A stretch of 64,000 nt of DNA from Odiellus spinosus. Lineage: Eukaryota > Arthropoda > Arachnida > Opiliones > Phalangiidae. Position numbers and translations under genes: made by a program. The stretch covers positions 772,268 to 836,267 of the forward strand of contig CAWUCO010000183.1 in the NCBI GenBank assembly GCA_963920705.1, given 5' to 3'. Below, piece by piece: positions 60,761-64,000 of this stretch (positions are counted from its first letter, which is position 1; each line of letters starts with the position of its first letter). A model generated the notes under the pieces. That model was not told the origin of the DNA. It saw nothing but the letters and a program-made list of their open reading frames with translations, and did not search any database.

Positions 60761-60839
60761 ACCGGCGCGAATTTATCTAACCTAAAAATCGCCCCGGTGC
60801 AATTGGAGCTAACCACCAGTGAAGTCTGACTGGGGAATT

Positions 60840-61098
60840 TTGGTAAGCCCTAACCTAACCTAAGGTTTATTATTTGTTTAATTTAAAAAAAAATTATTAT
60901 GGTTTTTCTGAAATATATTTTATATAATTTTTAAATTTAAATTAGATTAGGTTAAGTATGGTTAGGTTAGGTTTATAATTTGTTTAATTTAAAATAATAT
61001 TTATTATGGTTTTTCTGAAATATATTTTATATAATTTTTAAAATTAAATTAGATTAGGTTAAGTATGGTTAGGTTAGGTTAGGTTACAATTAGTTTCA
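60840..61098 (+). repeat. Two ~117-bp tandem units with TTAGG tracts
   Basis: ATTATGGTTTTTCTGAAATA, TAGATTAGGTTAAGTATGGT and GGTTAGGTT occur in both copies (about 60865-60980 and 60981-61098). Inverted CCTAACCTAA stands on the left border near 60850. Confidence 0.85.
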
Positions 61099-61318
61099 AT
61101 AATAACTCGTTCGATAATGCTATTATTTTATTGGTTTCTTTCGATTAAAACCAACTGTGATATTACATAGTTGGAATATATATACGAAATATTTGGGAAC
61201 AAATAGGTATTTTAAGGGTTATTGTTGAATATCTAAAAAACAAATATTCGCAGAAAAATTGGCCTACCCAAGAAAATGCATCGAAATAAAAATCGCACAA
61301 TTTGGCTGGATCGGTCGA

Positions 61319-61510
61319 ATGGGAAAATTCGGTCGAACGCGATTCGGTCCAATGGGGCAGAGCCGTCAATATAAGGAGAAAGACAGTTTTTTTTCGTGTA
61401 TGATCAAACCTTTTAATTACGACCCCAGGGAGAAAATTTTTTCTAATGACTTAATTGAAGATAAAAGTCTAGATAAAATTTACTTTGATAGCAGAAGAGG
61501 CTGTCAATGA
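61319..61510 (+). CDS. Small ORF, unknown (63 aa)
   Basis: ATG-started frame with repeated G-R/F-G residues at its start (from repeated CGGTCGAA/CGGTCCAA) and an acidic C-terminal half (DLIEDKSLDKIYF). AATAAA follows at about 61538, which makes it a candidate terminal exon or small gene. The frame is open upstream to an acceptor-like TTCGCAG at about 61251. No family recognised. Confidence 0.25.
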   Translation: MGKFGRTRFGPMGQSRQYKEKDSFFSCMIKPFNYDPREKIFSNDLIEDKSLDKIYFDSRRGCQ

Positions 61511-61567
61511 TGAAATGTGGTGTGTTTTAAATTGTGAATAAAATACAACTATGTTAAACAAAACAAT

Positions 61568-61939
61568 TTATTGCTTTTCATTTAATTTTCTATATTTCTT
61601 GAGGCACGAAAAATAATAAAACCGACTTTCTCTATAAAAATACTCTGAGATTTTTACAGGAACTAAAAACAATGTTTTTAAAGCTTCGTATCCGTAAAAC
61701 AAAATCCAAAATAAAGGTGAACATGTTACCAAGAGACAATGTGGATCGTTTGTTAATAAAGAAACACAAAAAGCAATTGGTAGTGTTATGGGTAACAAAA
61801 ATATAAGGACTAGAGCGACGAACCAATTTGGTGGAATTTGAAGAAGCAGTACAATGAAAATCCCAGTTAATAATATCCAATAGTCGATCCAGATATCGAG
61901 AGTAAAAGTTAAAAACGAGTCAAGATCCAACATCTTCAA
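61568..61939 (-). CDS. Small predicted membrane protein (123 aa)
   Basis: Single-exon frame with three hydrophobic stretches at about 17-33 (WIDYWILLTGIFIVLLL), 40-62 and 68-93, followed by a charged, aromatic C-terminus (YRESRFYYFSCLKKYRKLNEKQ region). AATAAA overlaps the stop, so transcription probably ends there, facing the plus-strand frame at 61319-61510. I do not recognise it. Its clean length, membrane pattern and polyadenylation signal favour a real gene. Confidence 0.5.
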   Translation of the reverse strand: MKMLDLDSFLTFTLDIWIDYWILLTGIFIVLLLQIPPNWFVALVLIFLLPITLPIAFCVSLLTNDPHCLLVTCSPLFWILFYGYEALKTLFLVPVKISEYFYRESRFYYFSCLKKYRKLNEKQ

Positions 61940-62908
61940 AGTTTGGGTTTCCGACTTTAAATGACGTTTAACTGAAGGGTGTTTTGTTTGATATCTTTAA
62001 AGTCACGTAATGTTTTAAAAATGACGTCGGAATGACGTTGATATGAGCCTGGAGTTATACCGATATGGTGGTAAAAACTTTTGGCAATTTTGGAAAAATA
62101 AAGGAGCAGGGACGGAAAAATAAAAAGTACTGTCAGTCCTCCTTGAAATGGGTTTTTCGACCGGGGGTTAAGAAGGGTCAGGCTGGACTAGCCGGGCGGA
62201 GCTAATTAGGCCAATTTGTTGACGGATGAGGTCATTTGTTGACGGGGGCGTTTATTGACGGGGGCGGGGTTAATTAGGCCAATTTGTGTACTGTTTGGGT
62301 GGGTCTATTAGGCAAATTTGTTGATAATAGTCCCTGAGCTCACGTCATTACATAACACTATATCTAAAAGACTAAAAAAGTATTTAAAATTAGGATATTT
62401 TCTATTCATAATAAATACAAATAATTTTCCATCCCAGACCCCGACTCGTTTTTCGTGGGGTTAGACCCACCCCGACCCCAAATTTATTTTGTCCCCGTAC
62501 GAACACTATTTAAAATAGAGTTTGAGAATGTTAAATTTTAAATTACACGTATATTTGAGCACTTGGCAAAGGATGTCCCTAAACATTTTATTGTATAATG
62601 CTCTTACACAGACATAATAGATTATATTAGCCTGAATCTTAATTAAATCATCTTTTAAGAACAAGTACTTGGCTTATTCAAGTGCTCTACCGAAAAAAGC
62701 GTTACAAAAAAGTCAGTGTAAAACCTCCCCACCTGAAATATATGTTCTTGGCTACACTGGAGATGGATAAACTCACAAAAATCATTACCTTCGTTTATTT
62801 TGAAACCTACGCTTACAAGTTAGTTTACTAGCTTTCGAATTAAAATTTAATTTACTAAAAATTGTCGGGAAAGAAAATTCGGACAAGGTTACCTACGCTT
62901 TTTCTATA
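61940..62908. other. Intergenic, no gene seen
   Basis: Contains short G-rich repeats (TTGACGGGGGCG, AATTAGGCCAATTTGT) at 62200-62310; the rest is AT-rich. Confidence 0.4.
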
Positions 62909-63656
<748 letters not shown>

Positions 63657-63965
63657 CAGAAGCCGATGAAACCCTCCTTTGAAATCTATTACTCCCGGGT
63701 CTAGTCTACCCCTCTCTGTATTAGTCTCAAACATCGCGATTAATACGCCTCCTAACAGTAGATATTTTCGGAGTGGGAGCTCGTTCAGCCTCCAGCGAAT
63801 ATCACTAGCAACCAAACGTCGTATGTGGAGAAAATTTCCAATTCTCCCTAGACAGTGGGTACGAAGTAGGACCCCTCCGATCTCGTAAAATTAGAAATTT
63901 TACCCACACAGAGGAGCGTTATATGGAACTATATAGACTTCAAAGGAGGGATTCATCGGCTTCTG
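63657..63965. mobile_element. 309-bp MITE with 6-bp target duplication
   Basis: Inverted ends CAGAAGCCGATGAAACCCTC and its counterpart; ATCTAT flanks both sides (63651-63656, 63966-63971). Non-coding; the frame at 63679-63888 is incidental. Confidence 0.88.
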
Positions 63966-64000
63966 ATCTATGTATTGTTAACTACTCCCGTATATATGTA

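Noticed and set aside
61568-61939. Assignment of the membrane protein to a known transporter or receptor family
   Set aside because: Three hydrophobic stretches alone are not enough and no motif was recognised.

Overview
The window is nuclear DNA from an animal, most likely an insect and possibly a beetle (inference). The grounds are introns with GT-AG borders, very AT-rich intergenic DNA, short tracts of the arthropod telomere motif TTAGG inside transposons, an insect-style jockey/CR1-type LINE, and a great load of small DNA transposons. Nothing looks bacterial: there are no operons, no ribosome binding sites and no CRISPR. I found no tRNA or rRNA gene.

Layout. Positions 1-1046 hold the 3' part of a DDE transposase with a SWIM zinc finger. 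Positions 1700-4100 hold two copies of a hairpin MITE. A 14-bp minisatellite fills 5855-7195, and a 1.3 kb inverted-repeat unit carrying a small exon-like ORF follows (7271-8577). From 9838 to 19640 there are three tandem copies of a ~620-bp unit. The first is split by a 5'-truncated LTR element (10066-14268). The second is split by a 3.46 kb TIR element with a TA target duplication, itself carrying a SINE, and by a 303-bp MITE. A broken seven-exon gene lies at 19954-22089. Two fold-back elements sit at 22877-23796 and 29245-30786, with an LTR on the minus strand between them (about 24845 downward). A ~100-bp satellite (30840-33640) is interrupted at a TTAA site by an element with a decayed THAP domain. 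A duplicated hairpin MITE follows, then a second copy of the small exon-like ORF (35224-35559).

The clearest host gene is on the minus strand at 42489-48813: a 17-exon, 792-residue helicase-like protein of the Strawberry notch (SBNO) family, much shorter and more divergent than the usual family members. Its introns contain several transposons. From 49000 to 56220 the DNA is mostly degenerate direct and tandem repeats with MITEs and one 1245-bp TIR element. A complete LINE with both ORFs open (56226-60527) lies inside one of these repeats. The right end has a small predicted membrane protein (minus, 61568-61939) and the last two exons of an ABCC/MRP-type ABC transporter (minus, 62909-63277).

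No shared pathway links the genes. The window reads as a few host genes scattered in heavily nested repeats. Exon coordinates for the SBNO-like gene, the broken gene and the ABC transporter were worked out by hand from splice consensus and reading phase.
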